From: Ochrobactrum sp. CM-21-5
GTDB taxonomy: Bacteria; Pseudomonadota; Alphaproteobacteria; Rhizobiales; Rhizobiaceae
DNA length: 64,000 bases
Direction: 5' to 3'
Assembly (NCBI RefSeq): GCF_014253075.1
Contig: NZ_JACLZJ010000007.1
Span: forward strand, 1-64,000
Shown here piece after piece: positions 26,169 to 35,455 of this stretch. The notes beneath the pieces were generated by a model. That model saw only the letters and a list, made by a program, of their open reading frames with translations. It ran no database searches and was not told the DNA's origin. A program made the position numbers and the translations under genes. The first letter of the stretch is position 1; every line of letters starts with the position of its first letter.

Positions 26169-28250
26169 ATGGCAAGAATAGGCGTGGACGTCGGAGGAAC
26201 GAACACAGACCTTGTGCTCGAATGCCCCAAAGGCGTTTTTTATCACAAAATCCCGACCACCTTGAAAAACCAGTCGATTGGCGTTGTCGAAGGCGTGAAG
26301 GCGATTTGCGGGCTGGCCGGTATCGGCACCGCCGATGTCGATCTGATCGTGCACGGCACGACGACCGCAACCAACATCACCATCGAACATAATGGTGCCG
26401 AGACCGGAATGCTGACCACGCGGGGCTTTCGCGACATTCTGCATATAGGCCGCCACAAACGCCCCTATAATTTCTCGTTGCATTTCACCGTACCATGGCA
26501 GAGCCAGCCGCTGGTCAAGCGCCGCAACCGCATCGCGATATCGGAGCGTATCATTCCGCCTCATGGCGACGTGGAGACAGCGCTGGACGAGGACGAGGTG
26601 CGCGCCGCCGTCAGGCTGTTTCAGAAGCGCGGCATCAATTCGATTGTCGTCGGCTTTATGTTCGCCTTTCTTAACGATGCCCATGAGCGCCACGCCAAAG
26701 AGATCATCCTGAAGGAAATGCCGGATGCTTATGTGACACTGTCAAGCGAAGTGGCCAATGTGATGCGCGAATATGAGCGCTTTTCCACCGCTGCGATGAA
26801 CAGCTATGTCGGTCCCAAGACCGCATTCTACCTGCGCGATCTGGAGTCCAGGCTGCGGGAGGCGGGTGTGTCTTCGAGACTGCGCATCATGCAGTCGAAC
26901 GGTGGCGTATCGACGGTCGCATCCTGTGCCGCGCGCCCGATCCGCATCCTGATGTCCGGCCCTGCCGGGGGTGTTATCGGCGGCGCCTCCGAAGGCGAGA
27001 TGGCAGGGGAAAAGAACATCATTACCGTAGATATCGGCGGTACTTCCGCCGACATCAGCACGATACCCGGCGGTACCGTGAAAATCATGAACCCGCGCGA
27101 TACTTATGTCTCCGGCCATCCGGTACTGACGCCGATGATCGATCTCGTCACCATCGGGGCTGGAGGCGGCTCAGTTGCCTATGTGGATGAGGCTGGCGCG
27201 TTCAATGTAGGTCCGCGCTCTGCCGGTTCCGAACCGGGGCCGGCCTGCTATGGGCGCGGCGGCACAGAGCCGACTGTCACCGACGCTCAGATCGTTCTCG
27301 GACGCCTAGACCCGGACCTTGTCCTCGGCGGCGATCTCAGGCTCGATCCGGCGCTATCGCATAAGGCCATTGAGGAAAAGATCGCCCGGCCGCTCGGCAT
27401 GTCGGTCACGGAAGCCGCGCTCGGAATCCTCAAGATCATCAATTCAAACATGGCGCTGGCTATCCGCTCCAATTCTGTGGCGCGCGGCATCGATCCGCGC
27501 CAATTCTCCATCCTGCCCTTCGGCGGTGCGGGACCGCTGCATGGTGTGGCCTTAGCCGAAGCAGTGCACGCCAGGGACGTCGTCGTGCCTGTGGCGCCGG
27601 GCATCACCGCCGCCGTCGGCTTGCTCAAGACCGATCTACAATATGAACACACGGAAGCGGTCATCGTGGAACTGAATGGCGCGACCGATACACAGATAGA
27701 GCGGATCAATCGCACAGCCGCAGCGCTGCGCGAGCGAGTTATCGCGGAACTTGAGGATGACGGAATTCCGCGCGAGCACCATCAAGTGCAGATAGTTGCT
27801 GAATGCCGCTATCACGGTCAGGGCTTCGAGCTGCGCGCCGCAATGCCTGAGAGTCCGCTAACCCAGCTCAACAAGAAATCGGTCGTCACCAGTTTCCATG
27901 ACCAGCACCATCTCGACTACGGCTACAGTTATCGTGATGCGGAAGTGGAGCTGATTACCTTGCGCGTCATAGGCAAAGCCTCCATCGACCGGCTGAATAT
28001 ACCGAAATTGCAGGTGACCGACGGCTCAAGCATCAATCGGGCGCTGAAATTTAAGCGGCCAACGACATTCGATGACGGACAGACGCTGGAAACGCCACGC
28101 TACGATAAGTCGAAACTTTTCGCCCGCGACAAGGTCCCTGGACCGGCGATTGTGGTCCAACACGATTCCACCACACTCGTTCCGCCCGGCTACGTCGCCG
28201 AAGTGCTGGACTACGGAAACATGCGCGTGTGCGCCGCTGGCATTGCGTGA
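26169..28250 (+). CDS. hyuA: Hydantoinase/oxoprolinase family protein, HyuA type (N-methylhydantoinase A)
   Basis: The 693-residue subunit starts GVDVGGTNTDLVL, the ATP-binding motif of the actin-like fold. It has the second phosphate motif ITVDIGGTSADIS near residue 288, and the FGGAGPLHG block near residue 457. HyuA pairs with HyuB to hydrolyse cyclic amides using ATP (N-methylhydantoin, 5-oxoproline or related). The amidase at the operon start argues for N-methylhydantoin. GGGAGGAAAC lies before the ATG, and hyuB begins 17 bases after the stop. An acetophenone carboxylase-type role is less likely in this context. Confidence 0.92.
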   Translation: MARIGVDVGGTNTDLVLECPKGVFYHKIPTTLKNQSIGVVEGVKAICGLAGIGTADVDLIVHGTTTATNITIEHNGAETGMLTTRGFRDILHIGRHKRPYNFSLHFTVPWQSQPLVKRRNRIAISERIIPPHGDVETALDEDEVRAAVRLFQKRGINSIVVGFMFAFLNDAHERHAKEIILKEMPDAYVTLSSEVANVMREYERFSTAAMNSYVGPKTAFYLRDLESRLREAGVSSRLRIMQSNGGVSTVASCAARPIRILMSGPAGGVIGGASEGEMAGEKNIITVDIGGTSADISTIPGGTVKIMNPRDTYVSGHPVLTPMIDLVTIGAGGGSVAYVDEAGAFNVGPRSAGSEPGPACYGRGGTEPTVTDAQIVLGRLDPDLVLGGDLRLDPALSHKAIEEKIARPLGMSVTEAALGILKIINSNMALAIRSNSVARGIDPRQFSILPFGGAGPLHGVALAEAVHARDVVVPVAPGITAAVGLLKTDLQYEHTEAVIVELNGATDTQIERINRTAAALRERVIAELEDDGIPREHHQVQIVAECRYHGQGFELRAAMPESPLTQLNKKSVVTSFHDQHHLDYGYSYRDAEVELITLRVIGKASIDRLNIPKLQVTDGSSINRALKFKRPTTFDDGQTLETPRYDKSKLFARDKVPGPAIVVQHDSTTLVPPGYVAEVLDYGNMRVCAAGIA

Positions 28251-28266
28251 TCAGGGAGGAACTCAG

Positions 28267-30069
28267 ATGAACAGCATGACAAAGGCCGTGGCGGTGAAGG
28301 AAGTTTCCGCCGGGATCGATCCGATCACCCTTCAGGTAATCCGGGGCTCGTTCGAAACCATCGCCGAGGAGATGGCGCATGTACTCTATCGCATGTCGTT
28401 CTCCTCGATCATCCGAGAGTCGGAAGACCTCGGCGCGGGACTCTTTGACGTCCACTTCAACACTTTATGCGAGTCTGAATCGACGCCCATGCATATCGGC
28501 TCGATCCCGGGTTATTTACGCGGCATACGGGAAACGCTGGAGGACGGCGAATGGTATGAAGGCGACGTCGTCGTCCACAACCACCCCTATCACGGCTCAA
28601 GCCACACGCCCGATCTGGCCATTGTCGTGCCCGTATTTTTTCAGAACCGGCTGATAGGCTTCGCCGGAAACACGGCACATCATGTCGATATCGGGGCCGC
28701 GACGCCCGGACTCATTATCGATGTGCCCGATGTATATGCCGAAGGCATGCTGTTTGCCGGCACCAAGCTTTACCGCAAGGGCGAGCCCAATAACGCAATG
28801 TGGAATTTTATCCGCAACAACAGCCGCGCAGCCCAGCAACTGGTCAGCGACATCGAAGCACAGGTCGCCTCTGCGCGGCTCGGCGCGAGGCGCTTTGTGG
28901 AGTTGATCGAGAAGTTTGGCGAGGACACCGTCTTCCAGGCAGCAAACCAGCTTATGGACTATGCCGAGCGCATGATGCGCCAGCGCATCATGGCCATTCC
29001 GGACGGTGAGTACACAGCAGAAGGCTGGCTCGACGATGACGGTCGCAACCGTGATCAGCAACTGAAAATCAAGGTTACCGTGCGCGTGAGGCAAGACGAG
29101 CTCGACGTGGACCTGACTGGCTCCGCTGATCAGACACCCACGGCATATAATGTGCCTTTTGAAGGGTCGACCAAGGTTGCCGCCTATGCAGCATTCCGCA
29201 AACTGCTTCTTGACGCCTGTACATCGGACGTTAGGGTTCCTTCCAACGAGGGTTCGTTCCGGCCGATTAACGTGATGGCGCCACTAGGCTCCATCTTCAA
29301 CCCGAAGCCGCCCGCTTCGGCCGAAGCTCGTTTCACCCAATGCAATCGAATGATTGACCTGATTATCCGCGCACTGGCGCCAGTGATGCCAGACACGGTG
29401 ATCGCCGGCAGTTCGGCCTCGATTTCGTTTGCCGCCTATTCCGGCGTGCGGTCAAGCGGCGATTACTGGGTATTTCTGGAGGTCAATGAGGGTGCCTATG
29501 GAGGTCGCCCACGCTCGGACGGTCCAGACAGCATCGACAATCTGATGGCCAACACGCGAAACAATCCTCTGGAAGATCTGGCGATGCATATCCCGATGAT
29601 CTGCGAGCGTTACGAACTTCGCGACGACATGCCTCCGGGTGCGGGCGAATTCAGGGGTGGACTTGGCGTGGTCAAGGCACAGCGGATGCTTACCGATGGC
29701 TTCATCACCCACGAATCGGAACGTCACAAGGATGCCCCCTGGGGCATTTTCGGCGGCACCGACGGTGCAGTCGGTCGCTGCTTGATCTACAACGCAACCG
29801 CACCTGACAATGCAACAGAAATGCATTCCAAGTTCTCAGGGCTGGCGGTCAAGGCCAACGACACCATGGCCTATTACAGTCCCAATGGCGGTGGTTACGG
29901 CTCACCGCTGAAAAGGCAGGCGCAAAAGGTACTTGAGGACGTGCTAGACGGCTTTTATTCGGCCGAGCATGCGCGTGAGGCCTATGGCGTTGTCATCAAT
30001 CTTGACCAAGAAACGGTCGATGTGGAAGCGACAGCCAGACAACGAGCGGCGCTAGCCAAAGGCGGATGA
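28267..30069 (+). CDS. hyuB: Hydantoinase B family protein, HyuB type (N-methylhydantoinase B)
   Basis: This 600-residue partner subunit has the typical opening DPITLQVIRGSFETIAEEM and the block VVVHNHPYHGSSHTPDLAIV (about residue 105). Then come GFAGNTAHHVDIGA and a late glycine-rich CYYSPNGGGYG-like segment (AYYSPNGGGYGSP, about 540). Together with HyuA it forms the ATP-dependent cyclic-amide hydrolase. A GGGAGGAA site precedes the ATG. No further gene follows in the operon. About 335 bp of degraded-looking DNA separates it from the convergent aldolase gene. Confidence 0.92.
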   Translation: MNSMTKAVAVKEVSAGIDPITLQVIRGSFETIAEEMAHVLYRMSFSSIIRESEDLGAGLFDVHFNTLCESESTPMHIGSIPGYLRGIRETLEDGEWYEGDVVVHNHPYHGSSHTPDLAIVVPVFFQNRLIGFAGNTAHHVDIGAATPGLIIDVPDVYAEGMLFAGTKLYRKGEPNNAMWNFIRNNSRAAQQLVSDIEAQVASARLGARRFVELIEKFGEDTVFQAANQLMDYAERMMRQRIMAIPDGEYTAEGWLDDDGRNRDQQLKIKVTVRVRQDELDVDLTGSADQTPTAYNVPFEGSTKVAAYAAFRKLLLDACTSDVRVPSNEGSFRPINVMAPLGSIFNPKPPASAEARFTQCNRMIDLIIRALAPVMPDTVIAGSSASISFAAYSGVRSSGDYWVFLEVNEGAYGGRPRSDGPDSIDNLMANTRNNPLEDLAMHIPMICERYELRDDMPPGAGEFRGGLGVVKAQRMLTDGFITHESERHKDAPWGIFGGTDGAVGRCLIYNATAPDNATEMHSKFSGLAVKANDTMAYYSPNGGGYGSPLKRQAQKVLEDVLDGFYSAEHAREAYGVVINLDQETVDVEATARQRAALAKGG

Positions 30070-30404
30070 GCAGATGGGGCTCAAATCAGGGCTGCAGAAA
30101 CATGCCCGGATTTATCATTAGAAACGGAGAAGAACATGACAGTCACTGCGCGATACATGCATTCCGCACAATAGCGCAATGCGCTTATCGAGGATATCTG
30201 ATTGGTATTCTTGGGAAGAAACGAACCGGCACCGAAACATTACAAATGTCGTCCCTCACGAGAGAAACACTATCGCTCGGAGATTTCCATCCTACAGTTT
30301 AAAATGAGAATGGACGCGGCAAGGCTTGCGATTCAACGCTCGTTGCAAATTTTCTCGCAATCTTCACCGCAGTCCAACCTGATTTAAAGCAAAACCGACG
30401 AGGA
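30070..30404. other. Stretch without a recognised gene between convergent operons
   Basis: A good ribosome binding site and ATG (around 30123-30135) lead to only 12 codons before a TAG. Another short frame at 30304-30387 has no family resemblance. The region may hold the remains of one more operon gene. I see no clear terminator. Confidence 0.4.
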
Positions 30405-31430
30405 TTATGCCGGTCGCGCACGCGACATAGTCAATGCCAGATCCTCAATCATGTCTTCCTGACCGCCGACCATACCACGGCGACCAAGCTCAAGCAGCAA
30501 GTCGCGGGCGGGCACGCCGTAACGTTTCTCGGCACGTTCGGCAAACAGAAGGAACGAAGAATAGACGCCAGCATAGCCAAGTACCAACGAACCGCGATCT
30601 ACCCGGATTGGTCGGTCCATCATCGGTACAACCAGATCTTCGGCTGCATCCATGATCTTGAACAGGTCCACGCCCGTTTTTGCACCCATGCGTTCAAACA
30701 CGGCGGCCAGAAGTTCCGTCGCCGCATTGCCCGCTCCGGCGCCAAGACCTGCAATAGCACCGTCAATGCGGTTTGCACCGGCGGCGACAGCAGCAACCGA
30801 ATTGGCGATCCCCATGCCAAGATTGTGATGGCCGTGAAAACCAAGCTCGGTTTCAGGCTTGAGCGCCGCGCGAATGGCAGAGATGCGCACCGTTACGTCT
30901 TCAGGCAGCATATGCCCCGCCGAATCCGTGCAGTAGACGCAGTTCGAACCATAGCTTTCCATCAGCAGGGCCTGCTCCACCAGCTTTTCAGGTCCGACGC
31001 GATGCGACATCATCAAGAAACCAACGGTGTCCAGTCCGGTCTTGGCTGCATAGTTGATGTGCTGTTCCGCGCAATCGGCCTCGGTGCAATGCGTTGCAAC
31101 GCGCACCCCGGAAATTCCGCAATCGATTGCCCGCTTGAGCATATCGACCGTGCCGATGCCCGGCAGCAACAATGCCGAAACCTTAGCATTCTTCATCTGA
31201 GGAATGACCGCGGAGAGATATTCCTCATCGGTCGCAACCGAAAAGCCGTAATTAACGGAAGCGCCGCCGAGACCGTCGCCGTGAGTGACCTCAATCCATG
31301 GCACGCCCGCTTCGTCGGCAGCCTTGGCGATGGCGATCATCTGATCGGTGGAAATCTGGTGGCGCTTGGCATGCATACCGTCGCGCAGGCTCATCTCATG
31401 AAGGGTGATCTTGCGTCCTTCGATGCTCAT
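30405..31430 (-). CDS. 4-hydroxy-2-oxovalerate aldolase (DmpG/BphI type)
   Basis: This 341-residue HMGL-like TIM-barrel aldolase has [15 protein letters not shown] (catalytic Arg-Asp pair, about residues 10-23), [24 protein letters not shown], and the metal ligands HGHHN near residue 200. It ends in the DmpG communication domain. It splits 4-hydroxy-2-oxoacids to pyruvate and an aldehyde with a divalent metal. It usually works in a complex that channels the aldehyde to the acylating dehydrogenase encoded 13 bp upstream. No ring-cleavage or hydratase genes are near, so the substrate probably does not come from an aromatic compound. Confidence 0.93.
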   Translation of the reverse strand: MSIEGRKITLHEMSLRDGMHAKRHQISTDQMIAIAKAADEAGVPWIEVTHGDGLGGASVNYGFSVATDEEYLSAVIPQMKNAKVSALLLPGIGTVDMLKRAIDCGISGVRVATHCTEADCAEQHINYAAKTGLDTVGFLMMSHRVGPEKLVEQALLMESYGSNCVYCTDSAGHMLPEDVTVRISAIRAALKPETELGFHGHHNLGMGIANSVAAVAAGANRIDGAIAGLGAGAGNAATELLAAVFERMGAKTGVDLFKIMDAAEDLVVPMMDRPIRVDRGSLVLGYAGVYSSFLLFAERAEKRYGVPARDLLLELGRRGMVGGQEDMIEDLALTMSRARPA

Positions 31431-31443
31431 TCTATTTTTCTCC

Positions 31444-32355
31444 TCAGCCGCGTGCTGGCAAGGCGAAGGTGCCGTTGGCAGCTTCTTCAGCGAAAAGTTC
31501 GGCGGTGCGCAGACCGGCCGCCGTCATGATGTCGAGATTGCCGGCATACTTCGGCAGGAAGTCGCCGAGGCCTTCGACCTCCAGGTAGACGGTGACGCGA
31601 TTGCCATCGAAAACTGGTCCGTTCACGAGCTTGTAGCCAGGAACGTATTTCTGCACCTCGGCGACCATCGCCCTGATGCTCTCCGTGATCGCAGCCTGAT
31701 CAGGCTCGTTTTCCGTCAGCACATGCACGGTGTCGCGCATGAGCAACGGAGGCTCGGCAGGATTGACGACAATGATGGCCTTGCCGCGTTTGGCACCACC
31801 GACCTTCTCGATAGCGGCAGCCGTCGTGCGGGTAAATTCATCGATGTTCTTGCGCGTGCCGGGGCCAACCGAGCGCGACGACACTGCTGCGACGATCTCG
31901 CCATATTCCACCGATTGCACGCGGGATACTGCCGCGACCATAGGAATCGTGGCCTGACCACCGCAAGTGACCATGTTTACATTCATCTCAAGACGTTTCG
32001 CATGATCAGCGAGATTCACGGGCGGGATGCAGAATGGGCCAATTGCCGCCGGTGTCAGATCGATCATGATCACGCCAAGCTCATTCAGCTTGTGGGAATT
32101 TTCCGCATGAGCATAGGCGGAGGTAGCATCGAAGGCAATCCGGATATCATCAGCCACGACATGCTCCAGCACGCCATCGACGCCCGTCGCGCAAGTCTTC
32201 ACACCCATTTCCGCTGCCCGCTTCAACCCTTCGGATGCAGGATCGATACCCACCATCCAGACCGGCTCAACCCAGCTGGAGCGCTGTATCTTCATTAGCA
32301 GATCGGTGCCGATATTGCCCGGCCCGATGATAATCGCTCTGAGTTTATTGCTCAT
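31444..32355 (-). CDS. Acetaldehyde dehydrogenase (acylating), DmpF/BphJ type
   Basis: This 303-residue enzyme has the Rossmann motif [10 protein letters not shown] (about residues 10-19), DATSAYAH, and the catalytic Cys in [14 protein letters not shown] (about residue 131). The C-terminal segment [20 protein letters not shown] is also typical. It converts the aldehyde released by the adjoining aldolase to acyl-CoA using NAD+ and CoA. The ATG at 32355, with AAGGA eight bases upstream, is chosen over a longer frame. It lies 16 bp after the TRAP large-subunit gene and is part of the same minus-strand operon. Confidence 0.93.
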   Translation of the reverse strand: MSNKLRAIIIGPGNIGTDLLMKIQRSSWVEPVWMVGIDPASEGLKRAAEMGVKTCATGVDGVLEHVVADDIRIAFDATSAYAHAENSHKLNELGVIMIDLTPAAIGPFCIPPVNLADHAKRLEMNVNMVTCGGQATIPMVAAVSRVQSVEYGEIVAAVSSRSVGPGTRKNIDEFTRTTAAAIEKVGGAKRGKAIIVVNPAEPPLLMRDTVHVLTENEPDQAAITESIRAMVAEVQKYVPGYKLVNGPVFDGNRVTVYLEVEGLGDFLPKYAGNLDIMTAAGLRTAELFAEEAANGTFALPARG

Positions 32356-32371
32356 TTCGCGTGTCCTTAAA

Positions 32372-33655
32372 TTACATTCCGAAAAGGGCGGGCAGCGCCA
32401 GCGAAAGGGCCGGCACATAAGTGATGATGAGCAGCACGACGATCATCACCAGCATTGGCGTGATCGCGCCTTTCACCACTTTTTCCAGCGACTGGCCGGA
32501 GACCCGCGAGGCGACGAATAGATTCACCCCAACGGGCGGGGTAATCATGCCAATCGCCAGATTGACGATCATCACGATACCGAAATGTTCCGCATTGACC
32601 CCCAACGCTGTGACCAGCGGCAGCAGGATCGGCGTCAGGATGATGATGGCCGCGATTGTTTCCATGAAGGTGCCGACGATCAGCAAGATCACATTGATAG
32701 CCAGGAGCAGAAGCCAGGCCTGATCGACCGTGGAGGTAATGGCATTGGCCAACATGACAGGCACACCCTCAATCGCCAGCGCGCGGCCGAAGATCGTGGC
32801 GGTGCCGACAATGAGCATAATGGTCGCCGAGGTCAGCGCGGATCCCGCGAATATCTTGTAGAGATCCTTGAGGTTCAGTTCCCTGTAGACAAAGGCACCC
32901 ACGACAAAACCGTAGATCACGCCAACGGCAGCGGCTTCAGTGGGAGTGAAAACACCACCATAGATGCCGCCGAGAATGATGACCGGCACCAGCAACGCCC
33001 ATTTGGCGTCGTTCAACACGGCCAGCATCTCCTGTTTGGAGGGGCGATAATCACCCGGCTTCTGGCCATCCTTTCTCGACTGCCACCAAGCGTAACTGAT
33101 GAGAGCGAAACCGATAAGCAAGCCCGGTATGACACCACTCATGAACATCTTCGATACGGAGACATTGGCCGAAGTCGCATAGATGACCATCGGAATGGAT
33201 GGCGGAATGATGACGCCGAGTGAGCCCGCACAGGCCACGAGACCAGATGAGAAACCGGGACGGTAGCCGTCCTTCGCCATGGCAGGCAACAGGATCGTGC
33301 CCACTGCGGCAACGGTCGCCGGTCCCGAGCCCGATATGGCCGCGAAAAAGATACAGGTGACCACCGCGATGATCGCCATGCCACCCGTATAGCGACCGAA
33401 GAACATGCGACCGACGTTGATGAGACGCTGCGACAGGCCACCCTGCCCCATCAGATCACCGGCGAGGATGAAGAATGGAACAGCCATCAGCGGGAAGCTG
33501 TCGATGGACGTCACAAGGCCCTGTGGTACATAGGAACCGGAAACCTTGCCGGAAATCAGCAGGGCCACTGTCGAGGCGATACCCAACGAAATCGCAATCG
33601 GAACCGAGAACAGCAGCAGCAGGGCAAGAAGCCCGAAAAGAATTAGTGAGATCAT
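32372..33655 (-). CDS. TRAP transporter large permease (DctM type)
   Basis: This 427-residue membrane protein has about 12 segments of the DctM family. Recognisable blocks are [14 protein letters not shown] (start), [25 protein letters not shown] (about 55-78, split in two conserved halves), [18 protein letters not shown] and [11 protein letters not shown]. It forms the translocation channel for sodium-driven uptake of carboxylates delivered by the binding protein. Its ATG overlaps the DctQ stop (ATGA, 33652-33655). The catabolic enzymes follow directly, suggesting that it imports their substrate. Confidence 0.95.
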   Translation of the reverse strand: MISLILFGLLALLLLFSVPIAISLGIASTVALLISGKVSGSYVPQGLVTSIDSFPLMAVPFFILAGDLMGQGGLSQRLINVGRMFFGRYTGGMAIIAVVTCIFFAAISGSGPATVAAVGTILLPAMAKDGYRPGFSSGLVACAGSLGVIIPPSIPMVIYATSANVSVSKMFMSGVIPGLLIGFALISYAWWQSRKDGQKPGDYRPSKQEMLAVLNDAKWALLVPVIILGGIYGGVFTPTEAAAVGVIYGFVVGAFVYRELNLKDLYKIFAGSALTSATIMLIVGTATIFGRALAIEGVPVMLANAITSTVDQAWLLLLAINVILLIVGTFMETIAAIIILTPILLPLVTALGVNAEHFGIVMIVNLAIGMITPPVGVNLFVASRVSGQSLEKVVKGAITPMLVMIVVLLIITYVPALSLALPALFGM

Positions 33656-34134
33656 CGTGCGGCTCCCTTGCGGAGCAGCCGCAAATCAACCGCCACGGCC
33701 TGAACGAGACGGAGAACCACCAACAGGAAACCCGTGAACGGGGCGAGGTAGATGATTCCCATAGGGATGCCCAGCGAAGCGGACTTTTGGCCGAAGCGGA
33801 ACGTCTTCTCCACCATGAACCAGCCCTGATACATCACGAAAAGTGCGAAAGCGCCAAAAATCAGGTGGGTCAGCACACGGACATAGGTTTGCCCATTTCT
33901 TGAAAGCATATCCGTACCCATGGTTACGCGGATATGAGCATCCTTGCGCACAGCATAGGCGATGCCGATATAGGTCATCCATATGAAGAAATAACGCGCC
34001 AGTTCTTCAGACCAGGAGAGCGATGCCCCCATCACATAACGCATGAAAATCTGCACTCCGATGAGGATCGACATCAATGCCATCAAGACAACGACGATCG
34101 CCTCCTCAAAATGCTCGTCGATAAGCTTGAGCAT
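33652..34134 (-). CDS. TRAP transporter small permease (DctQ type)
   Basis: This 160-residue protein with four membrane helices carries the DctQ marks. They are VQIFMRYVMGASLSWSEELAR (about 27-47, two adjoining blocks), YIGIAYAVRKDAHIRV and MGIIYLAPFTGFLLV. It supports the large permease in the inner membrane. It overlaps dctM by four bases. A hairpin separates it from the upstream dctP gene. Confidence 0.93.
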   Translation of the reverse strand: MLKLIDEHFEEAIVVVLMALMSILIGVQIFMRYVMGASLSWSEELARYFFIWMTYIGIAYAVRKDAHIRVTMGTDMLSRNGQTYVRVLTHLIFGAFALFVMYQGWFMVEKTFRFGQKSASLGIPMGIIYLAPFTGFLLVVLRLVQAVAVDLRLLRKGAAR

Positions 34135-34200
34135 GAGTTCCTCCGCGCCATCGGGGACTGCCCCGGACGCTTCCTACAAGTATTCCTCGACCAAGTGAAA

Positions 34201-34223
34201 GCGCCCGGCTTCAAGCCGGGCGC
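34201..34223 (-). terminator. Intercistronic hairpin between dctP and dctQ
   Basis: GCGCCCGGC and GCCGGGCGC form a 9-bp perfect stem (extendable by two A-T pairs) with a tiny loop. On the operon strand it is followed by TTTCA only. It probably acts as a partial terminator or message-stabilising loop that keeps the binding protein more abundant than the membrane subunits. Confidence 0.7.
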
Positions 34224-34229
34224 CACGCA

Positions 34230-35237
34230 TTAGTTATTGGTCGCAGCGAGTAGACGATCAACCAGATCGACACCAGCCTTCTGCTTGACCAGATCGACGA
34301 TGGGCGCAGCTTTCTCCACGAATTCTGCAAGTTCGGCATCGCTCAGAGCGGTGAATGTCACGTCCGTCATCGCTGTTTCAGCCTTGTCGTCAGCGTCCTT
34401 AGCCAGTTGGCGTTGGTAATCGGTCGCCGCCTTCACCGCCGTATCGAAGATAGCGCGATCTTCGGCGCTCAGGCCCGCCAGTTTCTCTGGGTTTCCAAGC
34501 AAGGGCCACGGCGAATAGATGTGATTGGTCTTCGAGATGTATTTCTGCACCTCGTTGAATTTCATGTCGTAAAAGAGGTTGATCGGGCCTTCCTGAGCGT
34601 CGAAAGTACCCTGCTGCAACGCAGTGAACAGCTCGTTGAATGCCAACGGTGCAGGATTCGCGCCTTCGGCGCGCCAGGTCGCGATATGTACCTCATTTTC
34701 CATGGTACGCATCTTCATGCCAGCGAGATCGGCAGGGGTGCGGATTTCCTTTTTGGCGTTGGTCAGTTGGCGAAATCCGTTTTCCCAGTAGCCGAGGCCA
34801 ACCATTCCTACGCTATTCAGAGAGGCCAGGATCTCCTTGCCGACTTCGCTATCGAGAGCAGAATAGGCCTGCACACGGTCCTTGAAGAGGAACGGGATAT
34901 CGAAGGCGAAGAACTGTGGGGCGAAGGAAGCGACAGGTGCTGACGAAACGAATGTCAGATCGACGTTGCCGAACTGGATATTCTCGACTAGCTCGCGCTC
35001 TCCGCCAAGCTGTGAATTCGGAAATATCTCAAGACCAATACGGCCACCGGTTTTCTCGCGCAGTTCCTTGTCGAGGAATTCAAAAGCCTTATGGCCGGTC
35101 GAGCTCGGCGTCGAAGCGTGAGCGGCACGGAACGTAATCTCCGGTTCAGCCTTCGCCCCGGTGGTGAAGAATGCAGCCGTTGCGAAGGCGGCAATGAAAC
35201 CTACGCGTGCCATTTGCGTGGATTTGAAAAGCGACAT
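34230..35237 (-). CDS. TRAP transporter substrate-binding protein (DctP type)
   Basis: This 335-residue exported protein has a signal peptide (residues 1-30, cleaved near GAKA-EP). DctP blocks follow: ITFRAAHASTPSSTGHKAFEF, EIFPNSQLGGERELVENIQFG, DIPFLF, and LAGMKMRTMENEVH with the carboxylate-binding Arg near residue 180. GAQEGPINL-type residues (FDAQEGPINLFYDMKF) complete the site. It captures an organic acid in the periplasm. GGAGGACAG precedes the ATG. It heads the operon and faces the FAD-linked dehydrogenase gene across 218 bp. Confidence 0.95.
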   Translation of the reverse strand: MSLFKSTQMARVGFIAAFATAAFFTTGAKAEPEITFRAAHASTPSSTGHKAFEFLDKELREKTGGRIGLEIFPNSQLGGERELVENIQFGNVDLTFVSSAPVASFAPQFFAFDIPFLFKDRVQAYSALDSEVGKEILASLNSVGMVGLGYWENGFRQLTNAKKEIRTPADLAGMKMRTMENEVHIATWRAEGANPAPLAFNELFTALQQGTFDAQEGPINLFYDMKFNEVQKYISKTNHIYSPWPLLGNPEKLAGLSAEDRAIFDTAVKAATDYQRQLAKDADDKAETAMTDVTFTALSDAELAEFVEKAAPIVDLVKQKAGVDLVDRLLAATNN

Positions 35238-35455
35238 CTCTGTCCTCCCTGGTCATGCGGAAACCATGTTCGGCTTCCTGCTCTAGCTCTATACCGGGTT
35301 TCCTCGCGGACCCACGCGCAGGCAATTGCCTCCGCTCCTACCCCAGCGGCGTGGAGATAATCAGAACTGAATTTTGTTGTCAAATAGTAAGATTAATTTG
35401 CAATATGTGAAAAATTAAGTCAGTTACGGACCAAATAGATAGCTGGGAGATTTCC
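35238..35455. promoter_or_regulatory. Divergent promoter region of the TRAP operon and the dehydrogenase
   Basis: The right half is AT-rich and carries TTAATTT (35393-35399) inverted as AAATTAA (35412-35418), a plausible site for the IclR regulator encoded beyond the dehydrogenase. The assignment is from position and symmetry only. Confidence 0.4.

Noticed and set aside
31405-32298. Plus-strand frame of 297 codons across the acetaldehyde dehydrogenase
   Set aside because: Antisense to a gene with clear catalytic motifs; no independent support.
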